A stretch of 64,000 bases of DNA from Anaerobacillus isosaccharinicus. GTDB lineage: Bacteria > Bacillota > Bacilli > Bacillales > Anaerobacillaceae. The notes under the pieces are model-generated. The model was not told the DNA's origin. It made no database searches and saw only the letters and a program-made list of their open reading frames with translations. The stretch spans positions 982,164-1,046,163 of the forward strand of contig NZ_CP063356.1 of assembly GCF_001866075.3 (NCBI RefSeq), read 5' to 3'. Positions 28,801-36,363 of the stretch are shown piece after piece; the first letter of the stretch is position 1; each line of letters opens with the position of its first letter. Both the position numbers and the translations under genes were made by a program.

Positions 28801-30519
28801 CGTTGGCGTTTCCATCATTTGACCGTTCATAGTTACATTAATTTGGGCTCCGTCAACTGACTCTCCAAATCTACTTGAGACAGCATGAACGATATAATGA
28901 TACTCACCGGGTGTAACATTGCTATAGGTAACCGTTTTTCCTGATACAGTACTTCTTAGCACTTTTTGACCATCAACTAATTGATAGACCCTATAACTCG
29001 TAGCAAACGGTACTGTATCCCAGCTTAAAGAAAACTGAGTTGCACTAGTAACCGTTTGAATTAGGTTTGTTGGAGCTTCCATTGTTGGATGAATAAGTGA
29101 AAAAGAAATTCGGTTGCCCACTTCAGACTCTCCAAAACGTGTAGAGAAGGAATGAACTTCATATTCATAACTTCCTTCTGGTCGATTCGTGTATGTAACA
29201 CTAGTTCCAGTTACTGTACTCCTCAATACCTTTTCACCATTTACCAATTGATATATTTTATAGCTATTTGCGTTTGCCACACTTCCCCAGCTAAGGTTAA
29301 TATCATTTCCATTAAGAATTTTATAGCTAAGGTTAGTAGGTGCTTCCACCGTTTGACCTTCAACGATTAAGCCAACTTGACTACTTTGTTCTGATTCACC
29401 AAAGCGATCGCTATTTGAATGCACTTCGTAAATATAGTCACCACTAGGCATATTTGTATATTTAACATTTGTACTTGTCACGGTGCTTGTTAATATTTTT
29501 TCACCATCAACTAATTGATAGACTTTATAATTAGTAGCATGAGGAACGCTGTCCCATGATAAAACGATATCGTTAACGTTTTGTAGCGTATACTTAAAGT
29601 TACTAGGTGCTACCATCGTTATATCACTCACTGTTGCAGTCAACTGACTTGCTTCAGCTGATTCACCAAAACGTTGGCTATTAGTGGTTACCTCATAAAG
29701 ATAGTCACCAGCTGGAAGATTTGTATATTTAATTGTTGTACCAGTTACTGTACTTTTTAGTACTCTTTCGCCATCCTTGATTTCGTAAATATTATAATTT
29801 GTTGCAAAAGAAGCCGAATCCCATCTTAAAGTGATATCACTACCATTTGCGAGAGTATATCTAAAATTACTAGGTGCTTGGATGATTGGATGGATCACCT
29901 CAACATCTATTGAAGTATGTGATGACTCACCATACAATGAGTTTTCAGCCGAAACCCTGTATGTATATAAACCTTCAGGTGCGTTGCTAATTGTATAGGT
30001 TCTTGTAGTAACTGAAGTTAGTAATCTATCTTGATTGTCATCAGAAACTTCATAGATATTGTACTTCTCAGCATACTGAGACGCTGCCCAACTTAAAACA
30101 ATATCATTCCCATTTCTTATGACATGAGTAAAAGTACTTGGTGCTGTCATCTCAGGGTAGGTAACATTGGCAGTTACCGGAGCGCTTGGTCCTGACTCCC
30201 CACTAGCACTCAAGGTTGATACGACATACATGTAAGTTCCTTCAGCCAGATTGTTAATGGTATAGCTACTTGAGGTCACCTTACCATGCAAAAGTAACTG
30301 GCCATCCGTGATCTCATAAATATTGTAACCAGTTGCTCCAAAAACTGAACTCCATGTCAATCTCACATCATCAGGAGACAGCATTTGAACCGAAACATCA
30401 CTTGGCGGCAATAAACTACTCTCGTTGCTAGCAAACACGTGACCAATCGGAAATAAAAACTGCGATAAAATTGTAAACAAAGTTAGAAATGTTAAATTTC
30501 TAAAAAAACGTTTTTTCAT
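25894..30519 (-). CDS. Secreted fibronectin type III / Ig-like repeat protein, c-di-GMP riboswitch-controlled
   Basis: A 1541-residue protein with signal peptide (MKKRFFRNLTFLTLFTILS...VFA). Twelve FN3 repeats of about 88 residues follow (to about 1085), each starting APxNF/L and ending RFGES-type. Then come three OmpL47-type Ig-like domains (about 1090-1350; DAPTTWS, FYSINGSQF, VAFYSVDKAGN), the last two nearly identical, and a C-terminal cap. There is no LPxTG, SLH or transmembrane anchor, so it is released or bound non-covalently. An adhesin or matrix role is inferred from domain content and from the c-di-GMP-I riboswitch in its leader. AAAGGTGGG precedes the ATG. Confidence 0.88.
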   Translation of the reverse strand: MKKRFFRNLTFLTLFTILSQFLFPIGHVFASNESSLLPPSDVSVQMLSPDDVRLTWSSVFGATGYNIYEITDGQLLLHGKVTSSSYTINNLAEGTYMYVVSTLSASGESGPSAPVTANVTYPEMTAPSTFTHVIRNGNDIVLSWAASQYAEKYNIYEVSDDNQDRLLTSVTTRTYTISNAPEGLYTYRVSAENSLYGESSHTSIDVEVIHPIIQAPSNFRYTLANGSDITLRWDSASFATNYNIYEIKDGERVLKSTVTGTTIKYTNLPAGDYLYEVTTNSQRFGESAEASQLTATVSDITMVAPSNFKYTLQNVNDIVLSWDSVPHATNYKVYQLVDGEKILTSTVTSTNVKYTNMPSGDYIYEVHSNSDRFGESEQSSQVGLIVEGQTVEAPTNLSYKILNGNDINLSWGSVANANSYKIYQLVNGEKVLRSTVTGTSVTYTNRPEGSYEYEVHSFSTRFGESEVGNRISFSLIHPTMEAPTNLIQTVTSATQFSLSWDTVPFATSYRVYQLVDGQKVLRSTVSGKTVTYSNVTPGEYHYIVHAVSSRFGESVDGAQINVTMNGQMMETPTNFTYSILNGNDISLKWSSVQYATNYRVYQIIESEKILVRTLTGTSVTFSNVPEGEYYYVVHSVSSVLGESPEGAEATFSLVHPSMEAPSNLTSRVQNGNDVVLAWASVPFATSYKVYEVINGQKELKRTVSSLSTTLTNESDGEHTYVVHSVSSRFGESLEGSKITQIVEFPIMEKPENLTATVNNGNDIQLRWNAVNFANNYNVYRQVGGELVFQRTVTSTTTTFTNLPEGDYNYVVYSNSTRYGESMEGSEVSLSLIHPIMDKPENFRYSLTNGNDIVLRWDTASFATGYKVYQVINGEPILQRTVTGTSATFVNMPEENFTFIVHSISSRFGESPDGSSLNFTLTWPIVLAPNVTSSVFNANNITLSWPVVTWANEYRVYRVTNNSRQLLYKGTARNYSIYNLTEETHSFEVTAFSTRFGESEASKITETIVYPIMQPPVASLTLLSESSARISWGFITYANGYNIYQLIDGEPVLIAEKVNNLSYTITNMPYANHEYFVTSYSNSFGESDWSNIVLAKLVNDTEAPRTSVNTPNDWTNQSVVVTLSATDNESGVANTYYSLNNNPFVEGTTFTIAEEGIHKISFYSVDKVGNTETIQTVEVKIDKTAPVTEVDAPTTWSKEDVIVHLTTQDQKSGVDKTFYSINGSQFQEGTSFTVTEEGINQVAFYSVDKAGNKEELQTVEVKIDKTAPITEVDAPTTWSQKDVIVELTAQDQKSDVDKTFYSINGSQFKEGTSFTVSEEGINQVAFYSVDKAGNKEALQTIEVKIDKTAPVVSWELGDKFELEATLPLTYLALDVISGIENEILSVNGIQYEKGEEVLFDKPGKYEIQLTVTDHAGWTTTFEKVINVYIPIEIKVVPGVINPNTGKFTVQVKFSKEYQKEFGKKHIKELLKTFELESASLDGVKAIDERNGDQKKAENGLFKFNRPDFNWVEGEITLEFQGKLGDYEVVGYDTVRVLGNNKK

Positions 30520-30552
30520 ACAATAGTCCCACCTTTTCTAATTTATTCCAAA

Positions 30553-30576
30553 GAAAAAAGAACCTAAACAAGGTTC
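30553..30576 (-). terminator. Expression-platform terminator of the c-di-GMP riboswitch
   Basis: Minus strand: GAACCT TGTTT AGGTTC TTTTTTC, between the aptamer and the start codon. An alternative hairpin, AAGGAACATAG (after the aptamer) with CTATGAACCTT, would take away the 5' arm of the terminator, so a switch by antitermination is possible. Confidence 0.82.
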
Positions 30577-30601
30577 ATAGGTAAGGGTACTATGTTCCTT
30601 G

Positions 30602-30690
30602 TGGTAACCGGCTGCCATCCACGGAAATTCCCGCGGTCCAGGCCCTTGGCTTTGCGTCTCATAGTTTCCTATGGTTTGCCTTTTTCACTT
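30602..30690 (-). promoter_or_regulatory. Cyclic di-GMP-I (GEMM-I) riboswitch aptamer
   Basis: Minus strand, in order: AAGGCAAACC, a CATAG-GAAA-CTATG stem with GNRA tetraloop, GACGCAAAGCC, GGGCCT, a CCGCGG...CCGTGG stem, and ATGGCAGCCGGTTACC. All conserved GEMM-I blocks (GGCAAACC, GACGCAAAGCC, receptor and closing GGUUACC) are in place. It lies 80 bp before the gene of the FN3 protein and is followed by a terminator. Confidence 0.93.
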
Positions 30691-30918
30691 GGGTTTTACA
30701 TTACAATACTATAATACTAGGAATAAAGAAGCCCGTGAATAGTACGTTTGATTTAAATTACCTAAAATAACCAAGGAAGTTGTGGGTATTATGATTTAAT
30801 TGATTCGTTTTATTATGTTAAATCAGCTGCGATTGTTAATTAGACCTATTAATCTGCCATAGTAGAGTATAATTTTCCGTATTCGACCCAGAACAGTTAA
30901 CTTAAGTTCTAAAAAAAT

Positions 30919-30963
30919 AAGGACTGCTTATTTATGCACTAATGCATATGGAGCAGTCCTTAC
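30919..30963 (-). terminator. Intrinsic terminator after fliT
   Basis: Minus strand: AAGGACTGCT ... AGCAGTCCTT followed by ATTTTTTTAG, directly after the fliT stop. It closes the flaG-fliD-fliS-fliT unit. Confidence 0.85.
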
Positions 30964-30965
30964 TA

Positions 30966-31325
30966 TTAATTTTTTTTATCAATAAAAATGCCGTCCGTTG
31001 TTGTATCTTGATATGGATTATCATATTGCTGATTGTTTTTCTTCTTGATGTTAAACTGATTAATTTCACGCTTCAGTTGTTGGGACTTTTGAGATAATAA
31101 TTCGTTAATGAGCTCATTATCTTTGATAATTTTTTCTCCAAGCTGTTTTTCATGATCTGTTTGAGCTTTCTTAACTACTTTAATAAGTTCTTCCCTGATC
31201 CCTAAAAACCTATTTAACGCTTCAATATAATCATCTTTGTCAGCTTCTTCTTTTGGGAGGCCTTTTTTTAAATGCGTTAGAATATCACTATTAATCTGAT
31301 CAATCTTATTCAGTAGTTCAAGCAC
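30966..31325 (-). CDS. fliT: Flagellar protein FliT (putative chaperone)
   Basis: A 119-residue, largely helical, charged protein immediately downstream of fliS, overlapping its stop by one base. In Bacillus the gene at this position encodes FliT, a putative export chaperone of the filament cap protein FliD. Sequence conservation in FliT is low; the assignment rests on position, size and helical character (LLSQKSQQLKREINQFNIKKKN). Confidence 0.72.
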   Translation of the reverse strand: MLELLNKIDQINSDILTHLKKGLPKEEADKDDYIEALNRFLGIREELIKVVKKAQTDHEKQLGEKIIKDNELINELLSQKSQQLKREINQFNIKKKNNQQYDNPYQDTTTDGIFIDKKN

Positions 31326-31720
31326 TATGCCTGCCCTCCACCATGTTGCCTCTTTCGATTAATCATAATAACTTCTTTCCATGTGTCACGGAACTGAGTA
31401 ACATATTGTTCTGCTTCTTCTATTGCCTTAATATCATTATTTATGTTTGCTTGAGTTAACTGATGAAGAATATAATCATACATTTTCAACATATTCTTCC
31501 CTACTTCACCATCCGTTTTTAGCGTAACCATCAATTCACGAATGATATTTTGAGCCTTTGTTAAATTCAGATTTCTCAATTCGATCTGATTGTTGCTAAT
31601 AGCTTCCTTTGATAGCTTCATAAATTTTAAACAACCATTATACAGCATTAATGTTAGTTCCCCAGGTGACGCTGTTTCAAATTTACTTTTTTGATATGCT
31701 TGATTAGCAGTTTGTATCAA
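31325..31720 (-). CDS. fliS: Flagellin export chaperone FliS
   Basis: FliS binds the C-terminus of flagellin in the cytosol and keeps it unfolded for export; in Bacillus it also supports FliW control. The 131-residue helical protein starts with NQAYQKSKFETASPGELTLMLYNGCLKF, the family signature. It lies between fliD and fliT with 23-bp and 1-bp junctions. Confidence 0.95.
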   Translation of the reverse strand: MIQTANQAYQKSKFETASPGELTLMLYNGCLKFMKLSKEAISNNQIELRNLNLTKAQNIIRELMVTLKTDGEVGKNMLKMYDYILHQLTQANINNDIKAIEEAEQYVTQFRDTWKEVIMINRKRQHGGGQA

Positions 31721-31743
31721 TAGAAAAACATCCTTTCAATTCT

Positions 31744-33255
31744 TTAGAAATTTCCTGCACCCATGATTTGATTCATAAAGGCCATCCCTTGAGCATTCGC
31801 TTGATTCATCGCCTTTTCCATTGCCGTGAACTTAGCCCAATGACGATTTTCAATATCACTCAGTCGCCTTTGAAAGCGGTCGATTTGCTGGTCAATATTT
31901 GTTAGTTCTCTACCAAGGGTGAATTGTTGATTTGTACGGAACTGATTACCAGCACGACTTTCAATTTTTTTAATTGTATCATCTATGGTAGTTCTCAAGC
32001 GACCAATAAGACCGGTTTGATTATAAGTTTCTGTTTCAGTTGCCCCAGTCACGGCAGTACCATTGAAAAGTTGATGAACTGCATCTGGATCATCCGCTAA
32101 TGCTGCACGGAGTTTTGTTTCGTCTATTTCTAGTTTTCCACCTTCTCGGAAGTTACTTGTTGTAGTAATCCCAATTTGAGCAAGTTGATTAAATTGCCCT
32201 GAGTTAGAAACCGGCGAATAAAGATCCAGTCTCATCCTATTTAACGCACTTGTTAACGTTTGATCGCGGCTAAGTAATCCACTCTTTGCCTTTTCGTCCC
32301 ATAACTCAGCTTCCCTTTCAGACAATTCACGTCTTTGTTCATCAGTTAAGGGGCGAAAGCCACGATTAACTTTTTCACTTACTTTTGTTTGGACTAACCC
32401 AATGATTTCATTATACTTATCTACAAAACTCTTTATTTTATTAAAAGCATCGTCTGTATTACTAGTAACCGTTATTGTTGATGTTCCTACAGCTTGTAGA
32501 TTTACAGTTATTCCACCAACTGTGTTTCGATTTTCTTTCGATACGATTGGTTCTGTAGTAAGTCCAGTTGCCATATCTTTATAAGTAAATTCAGCATTAG
32601 CGGCTTGTTGAAATGGGTTATTCACATCAATATTTACTTTAGAGAAAAATCCCCCCCCTAGCACAATTTCAGGAGAACCATCAGTTTTATTAATACCAGT
32701 ATTAATTGTTTCGATAACCACTCTATCAAAAACCGAATCATAGGAAGCACGAACTCCTAAGCCCTCTCTCTTATTAATCTCTTTCAAAATATCATTTAAC
32801 GATTTGTCATCAATCGTAAAATTTTGACCATTAATTGAAAATTCATTATCAGTAACTGATATTTGACTATTGAAAGCTGTGCTCACGTTAATTTTTTCTG
32901 CAGTATCAGTAACAATTTGACTATCACTCATGTATTTTTCTGTTTTTGCTACACTAATTACATTAATCTCATAAGTTCCCGTTTTAACAGAAGCATTTGC
33001 TGTTGCTGTAAGAATTTGTGTGTCGGTAACTGTTGCTACCCTAGTATTTAATGATGAACGAAGCCTAATATTAGAAGCAGCATCATGGAGATTTTTTAAT
33101 TGTAAATTCATATCACGATAAGCATCACGCTGCCATTCAAGTGTTTGTTTTCGTTGAAAAAAACGATCGAGTGGCAAACGTTCTATTTTCATTAAATCTC
33201 TAATGATCGTTTCAGTATCCAACCCACTTGCTATACCACCAATTCTCATAATCAT
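31744..33255 (-). CDS. fliD: Flagellar filament cap protein FliD
   Basis: FliD caps the growing filament and guides flagellin folding. The 503-residue protein has the N-terminal FliD_N domain (MRIGGIASGLDTETIIRDLM) and C-terminal FliD_C domain (about 240-490) with long terminal helices. Start could be the ATG at 33255 or the second one two codons on. flaG lies 9 bp upstream. Confidence 0.95.
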   Translation of the reverse strand: MIMRIGGIASGLDTETIIRDLMKIERLPLDRFFQRKQTLEWQRDAYRDMNLQLKNLHDAASNIRLRSSLNTRVATVTDTQILTATANASVKTGTYEINVISVAKTEKYMSDSQIVTDTAEKINVSTAFNSQISVTDNEFSINGQNFTIDDKSLNDILKEINKREGLGVRASYDSVFDRVVIETINTGINKTDGSPEIVLGGGFFSKVNIDVNNPFQQAANAEFTYKDMATGLTTEPIVSKENRNTVGGITVNLQAVGTSTITVTSNTDDAFNKIKSFVDKYNEIIGLVQTKVSEKVNRGFRPLTDEQRRELSEREAELWDEKAKSGLLSRDQTLTSALNRMRLDLYSPVSNSGQFNQLAQIGITTTSNFREGGKLEIDETKLRAALADDPDAVHQLFNGTAVTGATETETYNQTGLIGRLRTTIDDTIKKIESRAGNQFRTNQQFTLGRELTNIDQQIDRFQRRLSDIENRHWAKFTAMEKAMNQANAQGMAFMNQIMGAGNF

Positions 33256-33263
33256 GCACCACC

Positions 33264-33602
33264 TTATATCTTTTTATCTATAAATAATCCTACCGTATTT
33301 ATCATTGCTGCATAAATATCTAGTAATTTTTTTGGGGGAACTTCTTTAATAACTTCCTTTGTTTCCTCATCAATAATCGTTATATAGTATTCATTTAGGT
33401 CTTCATGCAAGCTAAACTTAATATTTGTATTTGCAGATTTTAAAAATTGATTAACACTGTCTATTTTCTTTTGTACATCAGAAACATCTTCTTTTTTTAT
33501 ATTTTTCACGTCTGGTTGTACTACATTATCATGGTGCTTGGGCTGAGTTGTATTTGAATGTATAGGAGTAAAATTCGAAATTTGTGTACGGCTAATCTCC
33601 AT
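33264..33602 (-). CDS. flaG: FlaG family flagellar protein
   Basis: A 112-residue protein with a disordered N-terminus and the FlaG core (KIDSVNQFLKSANTNIKFSLHEDLNEYYITIIDEETKEVI, then EVPPKKLLDIYA). FlaG affects filament length in some bacteria. It is the first gene of the flaG-fliD-fliS-fliT unit (YvyC in B. subtilis). Confidence 0.9.
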   Translation of the reverse strand: MEISRTQISNFTPIHSNTTQPKHHDNVVQPDVKNIKKEDVSDVQKKIDSVNQFLKSANTNIKFSLHEDLNEYYITIIDEETKEVIKEVPPKKLLDIYAAMINTVGLFIDKKI

Positions 33603-33635
33603 ACTATAATCCCCTCTCAGATATACTTTTTTATT

Positions 33636-33662
33636 ATATCGGGTTATTTTCGATAATTATTA
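33636..33662 (-). promoter_or_regulatory. SigD-type promoter of flaG-fliDST
   Basis: Minus strand TAAT - 15 bases - CCCGATAT, against the SigD consensus TAAA-N15-GCCGATAT (two mismatches), 34 bp before the flaG start. Confidence 0.65.
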
Positions 33663-33738
33663 AGGGAAATTTCATAATAAATCTTTTTAACTTAAATATC
33701 GACAATAAATTTTTATAAATTCTATTGATTGAGGACAT

Positions 33739-33772
33739 AGAAAAGAGACCCTAGTAAACTAAGGTCTCTGAT
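33739..33772 (-). terminator. Intrinsic terminator of hag
   Basis: Minus strand: AGAGACCTTAG TTTA CTAGGGTCTCT TTTC, 15 bp after the hag stop codon. It matches the position expected for a monocistronic flagellin message. Confidence 0.85.
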
Positions 33773-33786
33773 TTTATTACTTAGAA

Positions 33787-34620
33787 TTAACGAAGTAATT
33801 GAAGAACTGATTGTGGTTGTTGGTTAGCTTGAGCAAGCATAGCTTGAGAAGCTTGGTTAAGAATATTTGCACGTGTGAACTCCATCATTTCCTTAGCCAT
33901 GTCTACGTCACGAACACGAGATTCAGCAGCTTGTAAATTTTCAGCAGCATTGTCAAGGTTTTTGATTGTATGCTCTAAACGATTTTGAACAGCTCCAAGG
34001 TTAGAACGTTGTGCAGAAACTGTTTCAATAGCACTATTAACTAAAGTAATTGCAGCATCCGCTCCCCCTTGAGTTGAGATATCAATACCTACAGTAGCTT
34101 CACCTGCACCAGTTCCAACAGCTAAAGTAGTAGCATCCATTGCATCTATAGCTAAAGTGATGTTTTGGCCTTCATTAGCACCAATATGGAAAGTAAAACT
34201 TCCAGTGCCATCTACTAATGGCTTAGTGTTAAACTCTGTATTATCAGCAATACGAGTAATTTCTTTAGCAAGTTCGTCAAACTCTTTTTGTAATTCGCCA
34301 CGGTCTGAGTCAGTATTTGTATCATTCGCAGATTGAACAGCTAATTCACGCATACGTTGAAGGATTGCATGTGTTTCGTTTAAAGCACCCTCAGCTGTTT
34401 GGATTAATGAGATACCGTCTTGAGAGTTACGTGACGCTTGGTCTAATCCACGGATTTGTCCACGCATTTTTTCAGAGATTGCTAAACCAGCAGCGTCATC
34501 ACCAGCACGGTTAATACGAAGACCTGAAGATAATTTCTCCATAGCTTTTCCTGTAGCATTAACGTTCATACCCATTTGACGGTGAGAGTTCATTGCATTT
34601 AAATTGTGATTGATAATCAT
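33787..34620 (-). CDS. hag: Flagellin
   Basis: The filament subunit. The start is ATG at 34618-34620 (MIINHNLNAMNSHRQ) behind GGAGGAAATTATA. The 277 residues have conserved D0/D1 helices at both ends (SSGLRINRAGDDAAGLAISEKMRGQIRGL; C-terminal ...ANILNQASQAMLAQANQQPQSVLQLLR split here only by mention) and a very short variable middle (about 140-200), as in short Bacillus flagellins. It has its own SigD promoter, a CsrA-controlled leader and a terminator. Confidence 0.97.
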   Translation of the reverse strand: MIINHNLNAMNSHRQMGMNVNATGKAMEKLSSGLRINRAGDDAAGLAISEKMRGQIRGLDQASRNSQDGISLIQTAEGALNETHAILQRMRELAVQSANDTNTDSDRGELQKEFDELAKEITRIADNTEFNTKPLVDGTGSFTFHIGANEGQNITLAIDAMDATTLAVGTGAGEATVGIDISTQGGADAAITLVNSAIETVSAQRSNLGAVQNRLEHTIKNLDNAAENLQAAESRVRDVDMAKEMMEFTRANILNQASQAMLAQANQQPQSVLQLLR

Positions 34621-34626
34621 TATAAT

Positions 34627-34666
34627 TTCCTCCTTGAGTTTGGTTTGTCCGCCCACATCCTTGTGG
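34627..34666 (-). promoter_or_regulatory. CsrA-binding sites in the hag leader
   Basis: Minus strand: the hairpin CCACA-AGGA-TGTGG (34653-34666) presents AGGA in the loop and matches the CsrA consensus ACARGGAUGU; a second GGA site is the Shine-Dalgarno AAGGAGG (34627-34636). The arrangement of one upstream hairpin and one site over the ribosome-binding site is that known from B. subtilis hag, where CsrA blocks translation until FliW removes it. Confidence 0.85.
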
Positions 34667-34736
34667 TTGGCATTAGGTTAACAGAAATGAGCGAAAAGTC
34701 GGCCGCCTTTTTTCTCATTTTTGTTTTACATAAGTT

Positions 34737-34763
34737 ATATCGGATAGATTAATAGATTGTTTA
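34737..34763 (-). promoter_or_regulatory. SigD promoter of hag
   Basis: Minus strand TAAA (34760-34763), 15 bases, TCCGATAT (34737-34744): one mismatch to the SigD consensus. The leader is about 110 nt. Confidence 0.9.
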
Positions 34764-34798
34764 GTGTTTTTTCGATAAATTTTTAAAAAAATTTTAAA

Positions 34799-34836
34799 TA
34801 AAAAGCCCTAATCAATAAGAGCTTGATCAAGGCTTG
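34799..34836 (-). terminator. Intrinsic terminator after csrA
   Basis: Minus strand: AAGCCTTGATCAA ... TTGATTAGGGCTT followed by TTTATTT, shortly after the csrA stop. The stem is interrupted by one bulge. Confidence 0.65.
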
Positions 34837-34845
34837 AAATATTTG

Positions 34846-35088
34846 TTATTTTTTATCCTCTTGGCTTAGAAATGTACCTGTTAATTGTTTCAGTAAATCC
34901 ACAGATGTACTTGCTGCACTTGCATTTTCCTCTTTAATAGCTAGGAAAATTTCTTTTCGTTGAATTTCAACTGAGCGGGGAGCATTAATCCCTAGCTTGA
35001 TTTGATCGCCTTCAATGGCTAGGACTGTAATCTCAATATCGTCACCAATCATGATCGACTGATCTTTCTTCCTTGATAATACGAGCAT
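34846..35088 (-). CDS. csrA: Carbon storage regulator CsrA
   Basis: A homodimeric RNA-binding protein that represses hag translation. The 80-residue protein starts [20 protein letters not shown] and has the usual [13 protein letters not shown] core followed by an extended Bacillus-type C-terminus. GGAGGGG precedes the ATG, only 2 bp after the fliW stop, so the antagonist FliW and CsrA are co-translated. Confidence 0.97.
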   Translation of the reverse strand: MLVLSRKKDQSIMIGDDIEITVLAIEGDQIKLGINAPRSVEIQRKEIFLAIKEENASAASTSVDLLKQLTGTFLSQEDKK

Positions 35089-35090
35089 CG

Positions 35091-35534
35091 TTACCCCTCC
35101 TTACCAACAGCTTGTGGCATGAGTAAGTGTTTTGTTTGATAGTTAGGATCATTTAGCGATATTTGTTTTCCTTTTTGAACTTTGCTGTTGATCACAACAG
35201 GTCCTTGTAAGTTAGCTGTTGTGTTTGTAAACGGTTCTTGGACAGTAAGGATGACAAATACTGCAACGTCCTCTTCGTTTTCAATCGTTAATGCTTCAAT
35301 TGTTGCATCAGATAGTTTTACTTGGTAGTCAGGGAAAAAATGAAACGGTGAGACTACCACGAAACCTAGCTCTGAGGTTGTAATTGATTGCAATATATAA
35401 AAAGGTGTACTCTCGTCAAAGGGTAAAAGAATAAATTTTTTCTCTTCTAAAAAGCTTGGGATACCGTTTTCAAATTCAATTATTTTTTCTTCATTTATTT
35501 CTACTTCACCTAAGTACTTTGTATTGATCTTCAT
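35091..35534 (-). CDS. fliW: Flagellar assembly factor FliW
   Basis: FliW binds either flagellin or CsrA, so that flagellin export frees CsrA-repressed hag mRNA. The 147-residue protein starts [21 protein letters not shown] and shows [18 protein letters not shown] and [12 protein letters not shown], family hallmarks. It stands before csrA. Confidence 0.95.
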   Translation of the reverse strand: MKINTKYLGEVEINEEKIIEFENGIPSFLEEKKFILLPFDESTPFYILQSITTSELGFVVVSPFHFFPDYQVKLSDATIEALTIENEEDVAVFVILTVQEPFTNTTANLQGPVVINSKVQKGKQISLNDPNYQTKHLLMPQAVGKEG

Positions 35535-35632
35535 ATATTAACCACCACTTTACTAAATTTATTACTTCTATTGTAATGCAGTTAGCTTTGGAATTAAACG
35601 TTGATCATGAATTTTTGTTGACTAGTTGCTAT

Positions 35633-35661
35633 GAAAAAAGCTTCGATGGGTAATCGAAGCT
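35633..35661 (-). terminator. Terminator-like hairpin between the DUF6470 gene and fliW
   Basis: Minus strand: AGCTTCGAT TACCC ATCGAAGCT TTTTTC, starting at the stop of the DUF6470 gene. It would separate flgM-...-DUF6470 from fliW-csrA or set a lower level for the latter. Confidence 0.75.
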
Positions 35662-36241
35662 AGAGGTTGCGGTTTATATTTAGACCGACGACTTGTATTG
35701 AAAGGTTATTTTTTTGTTGTATATAGGCATTGGTTTGCCATTTTGGGATTGAAATTCTAGGTGCATTTTTTCTTACATTAATCTCTGGCATGCCACTAGC
35801 AACGTCTATGCGAATTTCACTAGGTCGATAATCGAACTTCACTTGAGTAGTACTTCGAGGCATAGAGCCTACATTTAACTCTCGTTCAGGATAAAGTTCT
35901 GAATTGACTTCAGCGAGTCTCGGAATTGCCCCAAAGCCGTTTTCAATACGCATCATTTGATCGCCTTGTTGAGCTGTTTTTGCAATAAATTGGGCTAACT
36001 TGGCTTTTGACTTTGAAATAAATTCATTTGAGCTTCGTAACGGTCCTTTTAAATGGGCATCTGCAAAAGCTTCTGTTTGGTCAATAAATAGTTGTGATGC
36101 TGTTTGGCTAATTTTTAAAGTTGAATGGTTTTGCTGAATCGAAAGGTCCGCATTTGGTTGCTGAATGTTCATAGAGGGACGATTTTGCTGCAAGCCGATT
36201 TGCCCGCGAACAGAGCTTATTTGTAAATGTGGTACTTGCAT
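35660..36241 (-). CDS. DUF6470 family protein (YviE-like)
   Basis: The 193-residue protein is built of short IxxQ-type repeats (QISSVRGQIGLQQNRPSMNIQQ, LSIQQNHSTLKISQT) and a C-terminal EIRIDVASGMPEINV region. It is the homologue of YviE, found between flgL and fliW in Bacillus; function not known. Its leader carries a 13-copy GTTG microsatellite just upstream of the GGGGGA Shine-Dalgarno. Confidence 0.85.
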   Translation of the reverse strand: MQVPHLQISSVRGQIGLQQNRPSMNIQQPNADLSIQQNHSTLKISQTASQLFIDQTEAFADAHLKGPLRSSNEFISKSKAKLAQFIAKTAQQGDQMMRIENGFGAIPRLAEVNSELYPERELNVGSMPRSTTQVKFDYRPSEIRIDVASGMPEINVRKNAPRISIPKWQTNAYIQQKNNLSIQVVGLNINRNL

Positions 36242-36259
36242 TCGTCATCCCCCTTTTTT

Positions 36260-36311
36260 GTTGGTTGGTTGGTTGGTTGGTTGGTTGGTTGGTTGGTTGG
36301 TTGGTTGGTTG
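36260..36311. repeat. Tetranucleotide microsatellite, 13 x GTTG
   Basis: Thirteen uninterrupted GTTG units lie between flgL and the DUF6470 gene, about 20 bp before the latter's start. Diverged CCAACTA units continue towards flgL (36317-36366). Slippage here would change the leader, not a reading frame. Confidence 0.95.
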
Positions 36312-36363
36312 TTTCTAACTACCACCTAACCAAATAGAGACTAACCAACTAAAGACTAGCCAA

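Noticed and set aside
36260..36311. GTTG tract as CRISPR or telomere-like repeat
   Set aside because: Simple tetranucleotide tract without spacers.
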